Of a stretch of 64,000 bases of DNA, positions 40,765 through 50,612 are shown in pieces. Origin of the DNA: Leptospira hartskeerlii. GTDB lineage: Bacteria > Spirochaetota > Leptospiria > Leptospirales > Leptospiraceae. The stretch is taken from positions 176,823 through 240,822 of the forward strand of contig NZ_NPDL01000005.1 in the NCBI RefSeq assembly GCF_002811475.1. The letters are read 5' to 3'. The notes under the pieces are model-generated. The model made no database searches and had not been told where the DNA came from. It saw nothing but the letters and a program-made list of their open reading frames with translations. The stretch's first letter is position 1. Each line of letters begins with the position of its first letter. A program made the position numbers and the translations under genes.

Positions 40765-42915
40765 ATGCTAAAAGAACAAACCAGGGGATACATAGAACTT
40801 CCTAGAGGAGGTTATTTAGTCGAAACAAGTGAGGGCTTCTTTCAGATCGGCTCTCCTCCCGAAACCATCAAAGACACGATGGCCGAAAAAAAGACACCCC
40901 TGGTATTTATACTTCCTAATAAATTTTTCCATGTAGAAAAGGGGATCAGCACTGCAGAGCTTGAATTCCCGATTTACTTTAACTTCTTCTTAAGACAAAA
41001 AAAGACCACGATCATTTGTACTGCGGAACAAAAAGATCAGCTCATCACAGTACTTAAAGAATCCTTAATGGGTCCTGAAGAGATCAATCTGGAATCGGAA
41101 TATCTAGACGGTGCAGAATCTTTCGGCTTTCCTGATATGAAAGCGGAGATGGGTTATTTTAGAGGATACAAAGGACTAGACGATGTAGTCGACTTTCAAG
41201 TATTCGATAGAGATAATATGGTCAACCTGGGAAAGGTTTTGGTACGTAAACTTCCTTCAGGTGATTTTAGAATTACTGATGGTACTAAAGAAACCGAGAT
41301 CCCTGGAGAAGTCGGATTCAATATTAAGTATGAGATCGGTCATAGACTAGAGGAGCCTTTCCAAGCACCTTTACTTGGGATTACTTGTCTCGGACCTTCT
41401 CATGGATTCGATCCTGAGGACAACACTTCCGGTTTTATTATCTGGTTGAACCACCAAGGTATTATGGTGGATCCACCTGTAAATTCTACAGAGTGGCTTC
41501 GCATGTCCAATGTGAATCCTAAACTTATCAACCACGTTATTCTCACTCACTGCCACGCAGATCATGACGCAGGAACCTTCCAAAAAATTATGGAAGAGAC
41601 CAAGATCACTATTCACGCTACTGCAACGGTGATGGAAAGTTTTATACGTAAATATTCCGCACTTACTAAGATCCCCCGTAAGGAACTATTGGAACTTTTC
41701 AATTTCCAACAAATCATCATAGGAAGACCTGCGATGATTAACGGCGGAGAATTCAATTTTCATTATGCATTACATTCTATTCCTTCCGTAGGATTTGAAT
41801 TCTTCTTCCAAGACCAATCTTTTGTGTATACTTCCGATCATTTGAATGAACCTGAAGTTCACGATAAGATGTATGAGAAGGGAGTTCTTCCTGAATCTCG
41901 CTGGAAATTCTTAAAGGAATTTCCTTGGGACAGAAGGATTATTTATCATGAGGCTGGAATTCCTCCTCTTCATACAAGAGTTAGTTATTTAGCCAGTTTG
42001 CCTCCTGAGATCCAGGAAAAGATCACTGTGTATCATATCGCAAGAACGGATATGCCTGCGGATACCAAACTCAAACTGGCTCGTTTTGGAATAGAGAACA
42101 CTGTTTATCCGGAGATCACTCCTCCTAAACATATGGAGGCTTATAACCTTCTAGACATCTTAAGCCAAATAGATATTTTCAGCGGTTTCCCGATAGAGAA
42201 GGCGAAGGAATTCCTATTGATCGTCCGCGAAGAAAAATACAAGCGCGGAGATCAGATCATAAAGAAGGGAACTCCTGGCGATAAATTCTATATTATCGCT
42301 TCCGGGAATGTAAAATTCGAAGGACTACTTGGAGATTCCGATATAGCGCCCATTAAACGATATGGACAGTATGAATATTTCGGCGAGGCTTCTCTCGTAT
42401 TAGATCTTCCTAGGGCAGCGGACGTTTTTGCGGAAACAGATGTAGTAGCTCTTACAATTGAGAAGAATAAGTTCTTACAGTTTATCAGAAATACGGACCT
42501 AAGACAAAATTTAATAAGACTGAACAGCATTCGTGATAGTAACTCTTGGAAAACACTGTTAGATTCACGCCACTTCAAAGGACTTACAAGCCATCAGGTC
42601 ACTCAATTAGAAATGATCATGAGACTTTCTAAGGTGAACAAAGGTTCAGTGCTTATCACGGAAAAAGCGTTTTACCACGAGGCATATATTATTCGTCATG
42701 GAAAAGTAAGCGTATATCAACACGGCAAAAAATTGGCCGAGTTGACCGATGGAGATTTCGTGGGAGAGATTTACTCGATATCCAAAAAGCTGGTGTCCAA
42801 TTACACGTTCCAAGCGGAATCAGAAACTGAATTGTTCTCTATTTCTCAGAACGAACTCATCCAGTACATTAAACGGAATCCCGGCGTTTACATGAGAATG
42901 AATACCGTCTATTGA
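40765..42915 (+). CDS. Metallo-beta-lactamase-fold protein with two C-terminal cyclic-nucleotide-binding domains
   Basis: A 716-residue fusion. A unique N-terminal ~190 residues precede an MBL-fold hydrolase domain with the metal motif THCHADHDAG near 260 and additional His/Asp ligands (VYTSDH, HEAGIPPLH). Two cNMP-binding domains follow (about 470-590 and 605-715). The first keeps the phosphate-binding cassette FGEASLVLDLPRAAD with its Arg; the second has VGEIYSISKKLVSN without the Arg and may be degenerate. Suggests an enzyme gated by cAMP or cGMP. No signal peptide. Confidence 0.82.
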   Translation: MLKEQTRGYIELPRGGYLVETSEGFFQIGSPPETIKDTMAEKKTPLVFILPNKFFHVEKGISTAELEFPIYFNFFLRQKKTTIICTAEQKDQLITVLKESLMGPEEINLESEYLDGAESFGFPDMKAEMGYFRGYKGLDDVVDFQVFDRDNMVNLGKVLVRKLPSGDFRITDGTKETEIPGEVGFNIKYEIGHRLEEPFQAPLLGITCLGPSHGFDPEDNTSGFIIWLNHQGIMVDPPVNSTEWLRMSNVNPKLINHVILTHCHADHDAGTFQKIMEETKITIHATATVMESFIRKYSALTKIPRKELLELFNFQQIIIGRPAMINGGEFNFHYALHSIPSVGFEFFFQDQSFVYTSDHLNEPEVHDKMYEKGVLPESRWKFLKEFPWDRRIIYHEAGIPPLHTRVSYLASLPPEIQEKITVYHIARTDMPADTKLKLARFGIENTVYPEITPPKHMEAYNLLDILSQIDIFSGFPIEKAKEFLLIVREEKYKRGDQIIKKGTPGDKFYIIASGNVKFEGLLGDSDIAPIKRYGQYEYFGEASLVLDLPRAADVFAETDVVALTIEKNKFLQFIRNTDLRQNLIRLNSIRDSNSWKTLLDSRHFKGLTSHQVTQLEMIMRLSKVNKGSVLITEKAFYHEAYIIRHGKVSVYQHGKKLAELTDGDFVGEIYSISKKLVSNYTFQAESETELFSISQNELIQYIKRNPGVYMRMNTVY

Positions 42916-42929
42916 CACGGGAGATATAA

Positions 42930-44060
42930 ATGGAAAGAGTCCTACAATTTACCGAAGAGCATGAAGCTTTTCGAGATATGGCACGCAAGTTTTTCGAAAC
43001 TGAAGTAGCTCCTCATCATCATGAATGGGAAAAAGTCGGAATGGTCCCGAAAGAACTTTGGAAAAAAGCGGGAGCAAGCGGACTGCTGTGCCCTGATGTT
43101 CCGGAAGAATACGGCGGATCAGGTGCGGACTTCCTATATAACGTTGTTGTAATAGAAGAATCTTCCAGATCAGGAAACAGCGGATTTTTCGTATCTCTTC
43201 ACAACGATGTGATCGCACCGTATATCAGTGCTTATGGAAACGATGAACAAAAGAAAAGATGGTTACCTGGTTGTTGCAGTGGAGACAGCATTTTAGCGGT
43301 CGCTATGACTGAACCTGGAGCAGGTTCTGACCTCAAAAATATCAGAACTAGCGCCGTGGATAAAGGAGATCATTATGTGGTCAACGGTCAAAAAACATTT
43401 ATTTCCAACGGACAGCTTGCAAATTTAGTAATTACCGCCGTGAAACATGAAAACGGCACGATTTCGCTTGTTATGATAGAAGAGGGGATGAAAGGTTTCG
43501 AAAGAGGCCGTAATCTCGAGAAGATCGGGCTTAAAGCTCAGGATACCTCGGAATTATACTTCAACGACGTAGTAGTTCCTAAAGAGAATGTAATCGGAAA
43601 AGGCGGACAAGGTTTCCGTTATTTGATGATGAAACTCGCTCAAGAGCGTCTCGTACTAGCGATTGCAGCGGTAGAAGCCACTGCACTAGTACAAAGAATG
43701 ACTCTAAAATATATTAAAGAGAGGATGGCTTTCGGGAAAAAAATCGGAAGTTTTCAACACATCAAATTTCAAATGGCGGAGATGGCTACGGAACTGGAAA
43801 TGTGCCGCACCTTCGTCGACAAAGTGGTTTCGGAGCATATTGCTGGAAAAAAATTAACTGTAGAGGCTTCTATGGCTAAGTATTATTCCACTGAGATGCA
43901 AAAACGTCATACTGACCTTTGTCTCCAATTCTTTGGAGGGTACGGCTATATGATGGAATACCCGATCGCAAGAGCGTATTTGGATGCAAGGATCCAAACG
44001 ATCTACGCAGGAACCACCGAAATCATGAAAGAAATTATTGGTGGAAGTTTAGGACTCTGA
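42930..44060 (+). CDS. Acyl-CoA dehydrogenase
   Basis: A 376-residue FAD enzyme of fatty-acid or branched-acid oxidation. Characteristic stretches: MTEPGAGSDLKNIRTSA (flavin/substrate), FISNGQLANLVITAV, RMAFGKKIGSFQHIKF and the C-terminal YAGTTEIMKEIIG. At the usual MCAD catalytic Glu position there is Ala (YAGTT), and QERLVLAIAA carries a Glu in the helix used by long-chain/isovaleryl-type enzymes, so it is probably in that subgroup; the exact chain preference is not known. It follows the MBL/cNMP gene by 14 bases. Confidence 0.88.
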   Translation: MERVLQFTEEHEAFRDMARKFFETEVAPHHHEWEKVGMVPKELWKKAGASGLLCPDVPEEYGGSGADFLYNVVVIEESSRSGNSGFFVSLHNDVIAPYISAYGNDEQKKRWLPGCCSGDSILAVAMTEPGAGSDLKNIRTSAVDKGDHYVVNGQKTFISNGQLANLVITAVKHENGTISLVMIEEGMKGFERGRNLEKIGLKAQDTSELYFNDVVVPKENVIGKGGQGFRYLMMKLAQERLVLAIAAVEATALVQRMTLKYIKERMAFGKKIGSFQHIKFQMAEMATELEMCRTFVDKVVSEHIAGKKLTVEASMAKYYSTEMQKRHTDLCLQFFGGYGYMMEYPIARAYLDARIQTIYAGTTEIMKEIIGGSLGL

Positions 44061-44094
44061 AATAATCTCGAAATAGTCATCGTCCAAGGGTAAA

Positions 44095-45309
44095 ATGGAT
44101 CGAATGGCTCCTTTAAAGAGTATAATTAGGCGGTGTATTAGATGTACCGCCTTCCTTATTTTAGCTTCTTCCTTATATTTCATCCCAGTTTCCTCTGCAG
44201 ATGCGCAGGTTTCTTGTATTCCTCCTGCTTCTGGAAATAATGTCTGTAGTTTAATCCCAGCCTCCACAGTGGCTCAGTTCAATGGTTTGGAAGAAACCAT
44301 TCGTAAAGAGTATTTGAATGAACTGACCAAGTCCATGGCGGATGCATCTGTTCTTGCCAATATTAACTCTTCCATGATGGGACCGGGAACCGTTAACCGA
44401 TTCCAAGTGGGAGCTGGCCTTGGAGTTGCCGGAGTCAAAAAGGACGATATCAATATCCAATACGGTGATATTTCTATTCCTAAGTTCCCGAATGTAGGAG
44501 CTTCGATCAACCCTGGAGTAATGGTAGGCGTGAACCTAGGCTGGTTACTCGGTCAGGGGCCTTCTCACCAACCGACTGACGACGAGAAGGATTCAGGTAG
44601 GTCTTTTCTCCACAGGATCAATATTTATGCTCACGGCTTCCAAGGTAATATCTCTAATGGAGATATTAAATCGCTGAGTGATTCCACTTCTAAAGACTTA
44701 TCTATGTCAGGAAATATAAACAGTTTTGGAATGACTGTTAGATTTCAGATTGCGAAAGAAAGATATACTAAGCTGGACTTCTTCGGATTTACAGGACTGA
44801 GTTTAGGGATTGGCTTCCATAGAAAATGGGAAGAGATCAATATGAATTATCATCCGAGTGGAACTGACGCAGTTAAAGTTGCATTCGGTCCTGCTACAGG
44901 TAGATGGGATGCAGATGTGAACTTCGCTTATCAATCCAAGGTGCAATCTGTTCCGGTGGATATTAGGACTGGGGTTCGACTCTTCTATATCTTAACCCTA
45001 TTTGCGGGTGCAGGTATTTCTAATAATACCGGATATACAAAATTGAATTTGGGTGTAAGCGGTCCTCTATATTTAGCTCTGGACCCGAATGCTTCCGGTC
45101 TTCCTCCTCAAGTAATCCAGCAGATGAATGGTAATGCAGGTGGTACACTATCCTTAAGGACCAGTGGATCCGCTGACGTTAGAACTCAGATGAATTATTT
45201 CGTGGGTGGCTTCGAATTGAATATATTGATGTTCAAGGTATTAGCAGAAGCAATGGCTACTGATGATAAGATCTATTCTGCGAACCTAGGTATTAAATTC
45301 GCTCTATAA
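44095..45309 (+). CDS. Lsa36-family-like surface/outer-membrane protein
   Basis: A 404-residue exported protein. The signal peptide ends near SADA-Q. Mature protein begins with two Cys (QVSCIPPASGNNVC) and then a segment like INSSMMGPGTVNRFQVGAGLGVAGVKKDDIN. From there on, alternating strands ending in Phe-Ala-Leu suggest a beta-barrel. The sequence matches my memory of the Leptospira Lsa36-like outer-membrane family (laminin/ECM-binding adhesin relatives), but this was not checked by search. AGGG precedes the ATG at 5 bases. It is followed by a strong terminator. Confidence 0.6.
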   Translation: MDRMAPLKSIIRRCIRCTAFLILASSLYFIPVSSADAQVSCIPPASGNNVCSLIPASTVAQFNGLEETIRKEYLNELTKSMADASVLANINSSMMGPGTVNRFQVGAGLGVAGVKKDDINIQYGDISIPKFPNVGASINPGVMVGVNLGWLLGQGPSHQPTDDEKDSGRSFLHRINIYAHGFQGNISNGDIKSLSDSTSKDLSMSGNINSFGMTVRFQIAKERYTKLDFFGFTGLSLGIGFHRKWEEINMNYHPSGTDAVKVAFGPATGRWDADVNFAYQSKVQSVPVDIRTGVRLFYILTLFAGAGISNNTGYTKLNLGVSGPLYLALDPNASGLPPQVIQQMNGNAGGTLSLRTSGSADVRTQMNYFVGGFELNILMFKVLAEAMATDDKIYSANLGIKFAL

Positions 45310-45319
45310 AATACAATCC

Positions 45320-45343
45320 GACAGCCCGGGGGACCGGGCTGTC
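45320..45343 (+). terminator. Intrinsic terminator after the Lsa36-like gene
   Basis: Perfect 10-base stem GACAGCCCGG/CCGGGCTGTC with a four-base GGGA loop, beginning 11 bases after the stop, followed by a T-rich stretch (catttctcttatttttatt). Strong stem; imperfect but adequate T-tract. Confidence 0.85.
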
Positions 45344-45387
45344 CATTTCTCTTATTTTTATTATAATCATATATAAAAAAGGCACGC

Positions 45388-45418
45388 CTTTTGCAGTATA
45401 GTTAGTAGAATGCAAAAG
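45388..45418. promoter_or_regulatory. Inverted repeat upstream of the double-ACT gene
   Basis: CTTTTGCA (45388-45395) and TGCAAAAG (45411-45418), separated by 15 bases, lie about 60 bases upstream of the ATG in an AT-rich region. Could be an operator or leader hairpin. No known motif. Confidence 0.35.
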
Positions 45419-45476
45419 TCTGGAATCCAATGGATTTAGTGTTTAGGAATTCAGCATTTAGCATCAAAGGTATCCG

Positions 45477-46085
45477 ATGATCACTACTCCAGGAAAACCT
45501 CTACATCTCTCTTGTATCCCTAGGGGCGAGTCCTATGCCCTAAAGGTCAATATTTCTAAAAACGAGATAGGGATCATTTATAGGGTCACTGCAGTTCTAT
45601 ATGTTCACGGTTGGAACATAGAAGAGGCAATCGCCGAAACCTCCATGGACGGTTATATCCAAGACATCTTTATAGTGAAACGTATAGATGGTGCTCCTAT
45701 GACGGACGAACATCTGAATGCAATCCATGCAGATCTTCACGAGCTGTTTTACGGTGGAATGTCCGTGATGAACTATCTGGCTAACCATCCGGAAAAAATG
45801 GAAAGTTTAAGAGCCAAGGTCGAAACTGCTCCGGAAATTTTCCTATTCAACTCTGAGATCAGCGATTCCACAGTTATGGATCTCAGGATGGAAGATAGAC
45901 CCGGTATCTTGTTCGAGATCTCTCAGATCTTATTTTTGTTCGGAGTGGATATTCTATCTTTCAAAGCTGTAACGGATTCAGGTCAGGTCAGAGATACATT
46001 TTTGCTTAGATTGGAAAATGGATCTAAACTGAATGAAAATCTTCATTTCAATCGATTGAAAGAAGCTTTAAACGCAGTTCTCTAA
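45477..46085 (+). CDS. Double ACT-domain protein (GlnD C-terminus-like)
   Basis: A 202-residue soluble protein with two ACT domains: about 18-95 (LKVNISKNEIGIIYRVTAVLYVHGWNI) and 125-200 (DLRMEDRPGILFEISQILFLFG). The layout resembles the ACT pair at the C-terminus of GlnD/uridylyltransferases, but here it stands alone with no nucleotidyltransferase or HD domain. It may sense a small metabolite such as an amino acid. AAGGT precedes the ATG. Confidence 0.78.
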   Translation: MITTPGKPLHLSCIPRGESYALKVNISKNEIGIIYRVTAVLYVHGWNIEEAIAETSMDGYIQDIFIVKRIDGAPMTDEHLNAIHADLHELFYGGMSVMNYLANHPEKMESLRAKVETAPEIFLFNSEISDSTVMDLRMEDRPGILFEISQILFLFGVDILSFKAVTDSGQVRDTFLLRLENGSKLNENLHFNRLKEALNAVL

Positions 46086-46120
46086 GAAGAACTGCGCCGA
46101 TCGCAGCTGATTATTTAATA

Positions 46121-46136
46121 AAGGACAGTGGTCCTT
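46121..46136. terminator. Bidirectional terminator between the ACT gene and the MFS gene
   Basis: AAGGAC-AGTG-GTCCTT, a perfect 6-base stem with a four-base loop between convergent genes; plus-strand tail CTTCTTTATT, minus-strand tail TATTAAAT. A second small stem CTGCG/CGCAG (46092-46106) precedes it on the plus strand. Confidence 0.65.
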
Positions 46137-46141
46137 CTTCT

Positions 46142-47464
46142 TTATTGATTCTTATGAGTTGGCTGTTTTACAAACAGGAATAGGCCAAAGAAAACAAAAC
46201 TTAAAATTCCAGATACCAAGAAGGAGATTTGTGGTCCTTTTTGGGAATACACTACGCTGAATATAATCGGAGATATTCCTCGTCCGAAAGATCCTAAACT
46301 TCTTAAGATCCCCAGATTCTTTCCCTGCTCACTTGGAGAAGAGAATAAGGATACGATTGAAGATACAGTAGGATTTAAGAATGCACTTCCCATTGCCAAG
46401 AATGTCAACGCCACGAACAATAAGAATGTGGACTGTTCGGAAGCGATCACAGATGTGCTGGAAAAATATAAGAAAGAAAATCCGAGTATCAAAAATACGG
46501 AAGCGAGAAGCCCAACATTTTTTTCGGGAACTTTTCCACTGATCCTACGGATAATCCCTCCTTGCACGAAGACGATGATGAGTCCAATATAAACGAAAGT
46601 GTAACCTATACTAACCGGTTTATATCCTAAAAACTGATCCAAATAAAAGTTAAGTGAAAATTCGAATCCAGAAAAGAACAACAAGAAGTATAAATTTAAG
46701 AAACCCAAATACATGATCTCTTTGGAACCTATATCAAAAACTCCTAATGCAGGATGTATTCTTCCTTCCGGTTTTTTACGCAAATGATGAGGAAGAGTTT
46801 CTCTGAATCTGAAAAGAATTAAGAGTAAGTTTACGAAAGATGCTGCAGTCGCCATTAGCGCAACAGACGGAAAGATCGTCATCTTATCTAAAGGTAAAAA
46901 AGGAAGAAGGTAAGAAGGATCCGTGTGAGCTAAAATTCCTCCGATAGATGGGCCTGCGATAAATCCGAGGCCGATCCCGGCTCCTATCATTCCCATTCCT
47001 TTGGTACGATCTTGCTCAGACGTGGAGTCCGCCATCGCAGCAGTCGCCACGGATACATTCCCACCCATAAGTCCAGTGATTAGTCTTGAAAGAACGAATA
47101 AGGAAAAACTTCCGGAGAATAACCAGACTAAGTATCCTAAAAAACTACCTGTGCACGTAAAAACTAAAACAGGTCTACGGCCGGTGCCGTCCGAAAGTTT
47201 TCCCCAAATAGGTGAGAATAAAAATTGAAGTATAGAATATAAACTGGCTACGATCCCGCCGAAGAGCGCTACAAAAAGTTTCCAGTCACTTGTTCTTCCG
47301 TCCAAAATGCGGGAAGTCCAACCGGCTAAAAGGTCCAAGACAGGATCACCCGCTTGGGCCAGGAAATGATTTAGCGTTTCTGGAAAGATAGGGAAGATGA
47401 GAGAAAATCCCATCATGTCAATGAAGACTGTAAGTATTAATATGAAGGATTGTTTCCTCATCAC
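46142..47464 (-). CDS. MFS transporter, TetA-like
   Basis: A 440-residue twelve-helix major-facilitator transporter. The loop 2-3 motif GKLSDGTGRRPVL is the DHA1/TetA signature, and helix 5 contains GAGIGLGFIAGPSIGG (antiporter motif C-like). Such proteins export drugs or metabolites with proton antiport. No adjacent tetR-type regulator, so a resistance role is not implied. Hydrophobic throughout, with a short cytoplasmic tail. Confidence 0.82.
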   Translation of the reverse strand: MMRKQSFILILTVFIDMMGFSLIFPIFPETLNHFLAQAGDPVLDLLAGWTSRILDGRTSDWKLFVALFGGIVASLYSILQFLFSPIWGKLSDGTGRRPVLVFTCTGSFLGYLVWLFSGSFSLFVLSRLITGLMGGNVSVATAAMADSTSEQDRTKGMGMIGAGIGLGFIAGPSIGGILAHTDPSYLLPFLPLDKMTIFPSVALMATAASFVNLLLILFRFRETLPHHLRKKPEGRIHPALGVFDIGSKEIMYLGFLNLYFLLFFSGFEFSLNFYLDQFLGYKPVSIGYTFVYIGLIIVFVQGGIIRRISGKVPEKNVGLLASVFLILGFSFLYFSSTSVIASEQSTFLLFVALTFLAMGSAFLNPTVSSIVSLFSSPSEQGKNLGILRSLGSFGRGISPIIFSVVYSQKGPQISFLVSGILSFVFFGLFLFVKQPTHKNQ

Positions 47465-47558
47465 GAATGGCCTGAATAAGATGAGGCCTAGTATCCGGGA
47501 CCCGCTTTCTTTGTCCCGAATTTTTCTAAGGAATAGCTTTTATCAAGTTTTCCGAATT

Positions 47559-47912
47559 TTATTTTTTAGTGAGCTTTTTCAGCTCTTCTAAAGCGGACTT
47601 AGCCTTTGCTTTAAATTCTTCCGGAAGAGCCTCGTCAATTTGTAGGGAAATTTTTTCGAAATTCTCTTTGAGTTGGCTGATCACTGCCTTAGAACTTTCG
47701 TTCGCGCCGAGTAGTTTATCCTGAGCGTCCCCCACAGTTTTCTGGATCAGGTCCCTGAGCCTATTTGCTTGTTCCGATTGGTTTAGGGCTCCCTTTGTCT
47801 TCAGATCCTGGTAGGCATGGTCCAGATCGGAAAGGCTTTGTTTTAGTTTATCTTCTCCGGATTGAAATAATGCGATTCCGGCATTTAGGATGTCCATTAG
47901 AGATTTTTCCAT
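47559..47912 (-). CDS. Phasin-like small helical protein
   Basis: A 117-residue amphipathic helical protein (MEKSLMDILNAGIALFQSG onward), ending in a Lys-rich tail (ELKKLTKK). The helical, Ala/Gln/Leu-rich pattern is that of phasin-related or PhaM-like proteins. The start is taken at the Met near 47912 because GGAG lies upstream; an earlier ATG adds a hydrophobic stretch. If a polyhydroxyalkanoate role exists, no synthase is nearby to support it. Confidence 0.65.
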   Translation of the reverse strand: MEKSLMDILNAGIALFQSGEDKLKQSLSDLDHAYQDLKTKGALNQSEQANRLRDLIQKTVGDAQDKLLGANESSKAVISQLKENFEKISLQIDEALPEEFKAKAKSALEELKKLTKK

Positions 47913-48009
47913 GATTGTTGCTCCAAGGGAACCAAGGATACAAAAGGAAAGCACTTAGGTCCAGTATGTTCGTAGTAAAAATCCGATTTTTTGCGGATTT
48001 GAAAAGAAA

Positions 48010-48585
48010 TTAGGAGGGATTTTCCAGAAGTTTGCGGATCTGATCTCTGATCTTTGCAGCTGTCTCGTAATCTTCCGCTTTTAGAGCATTATCTAAAGAG
48101 TCCTGTAGGATCTCCAACTGGGACTTAGGCAATTGGGAAATTTTTTCTTTTCCGATGGTTTCGCCAGGGATCTCGTCGTCTTTCATTACTATCCCGGCTT
48201 CTTCGATGACTTTTTTTGCCAAATAAATGGGAGCGTTAGCACGAAGTGCAAGCGCGATAGAATCACTTGGTCTAGCGTCGAGTACGATTAGTTCCTCGTC
48301 TTTACGTAGAGTAATTTTTGCGTAGAAGGTATTATCTATGATCTCTTCGATCGCAATCTTTACGATCTGCACTCCCAAAGTGGTGAGTAGGATTGTCATC
48401 AAATCGTGTGTCATCGGTCTAGGAGGTTTTGTACCTTCTAAAACAGAAGTGATTGAATGTGTTTCGAGAGGACCGATAAAAATCGGAACGACCCTCTGAT
48501 CCGAATCGTCTTTTGCCTTTAAAAATACGGCAAAGCCCACATTCGTGAGAGAGATATTATATATGGTCGCTTCCAAAAGATCCAT
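48010..48585 (-). CDS. Bifunctional nuclease-domain protein with C-terminal UVR motif
   Basis: A 191-residue protein. Residues 1-125 form the DUF151/bifunctional-nuclease domain (VVPIFIGPLETHSI ... LDARPSDSIALALR). A linker follows, then a UVR (UvrB/C-interaction) motif at about 155-188 (LQDSLDNALKAEDYETAAKI). UVR motifs bind partner proteins such as UvrC or Clp adaptors. The combination is known from other bacteria; the function here is not established. Confidence 0.85.
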   Translation of the reverse strand: MDLLEATIYNISLTNVGFAVFLKAKDDSDQRVVPIFIGPLETHSITSVLEGTKPPRPMTHDLMTILLTTLGVQIVKIAIEEIIDNTFYAKITLRKDEELIVLDARPSDSIALALRANAPIYLAKKVIEEAGIVMKDDEIPGETIGKEKISQLPKSQLEILQDSLDNALKAEDYETAAKIRDQIRKLLENPS

Positions 48586-48645
48586 TTCCTAGTATTTGAA
48601 CCTATCTTTCGTTTCCCGAAATGTCAAGCGTTCTAAACCTGGGGA

Positions 48646-50523
<1,878 letters not shown>

Positions 50524-50612
50524 TGTTTAAGTTTCCATTTCGCCCTTTACTCTGGCAATCTGGAATTCTGACTAATTTTGGCAGGAAATTCGGAAAAAGT
50601 GGGAAGAAATTT

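Noticed and set aside
47496..47518. CGGGAC/GTCCCG hairpin with a plus-strand AATTTTT tail upstream of the MFS gene
   Set aside because: No plus-strand gene ends there and the T-tract is on the wrong strand for the neighbouring minus-strand genes; kept only as a possible leader hairpin.
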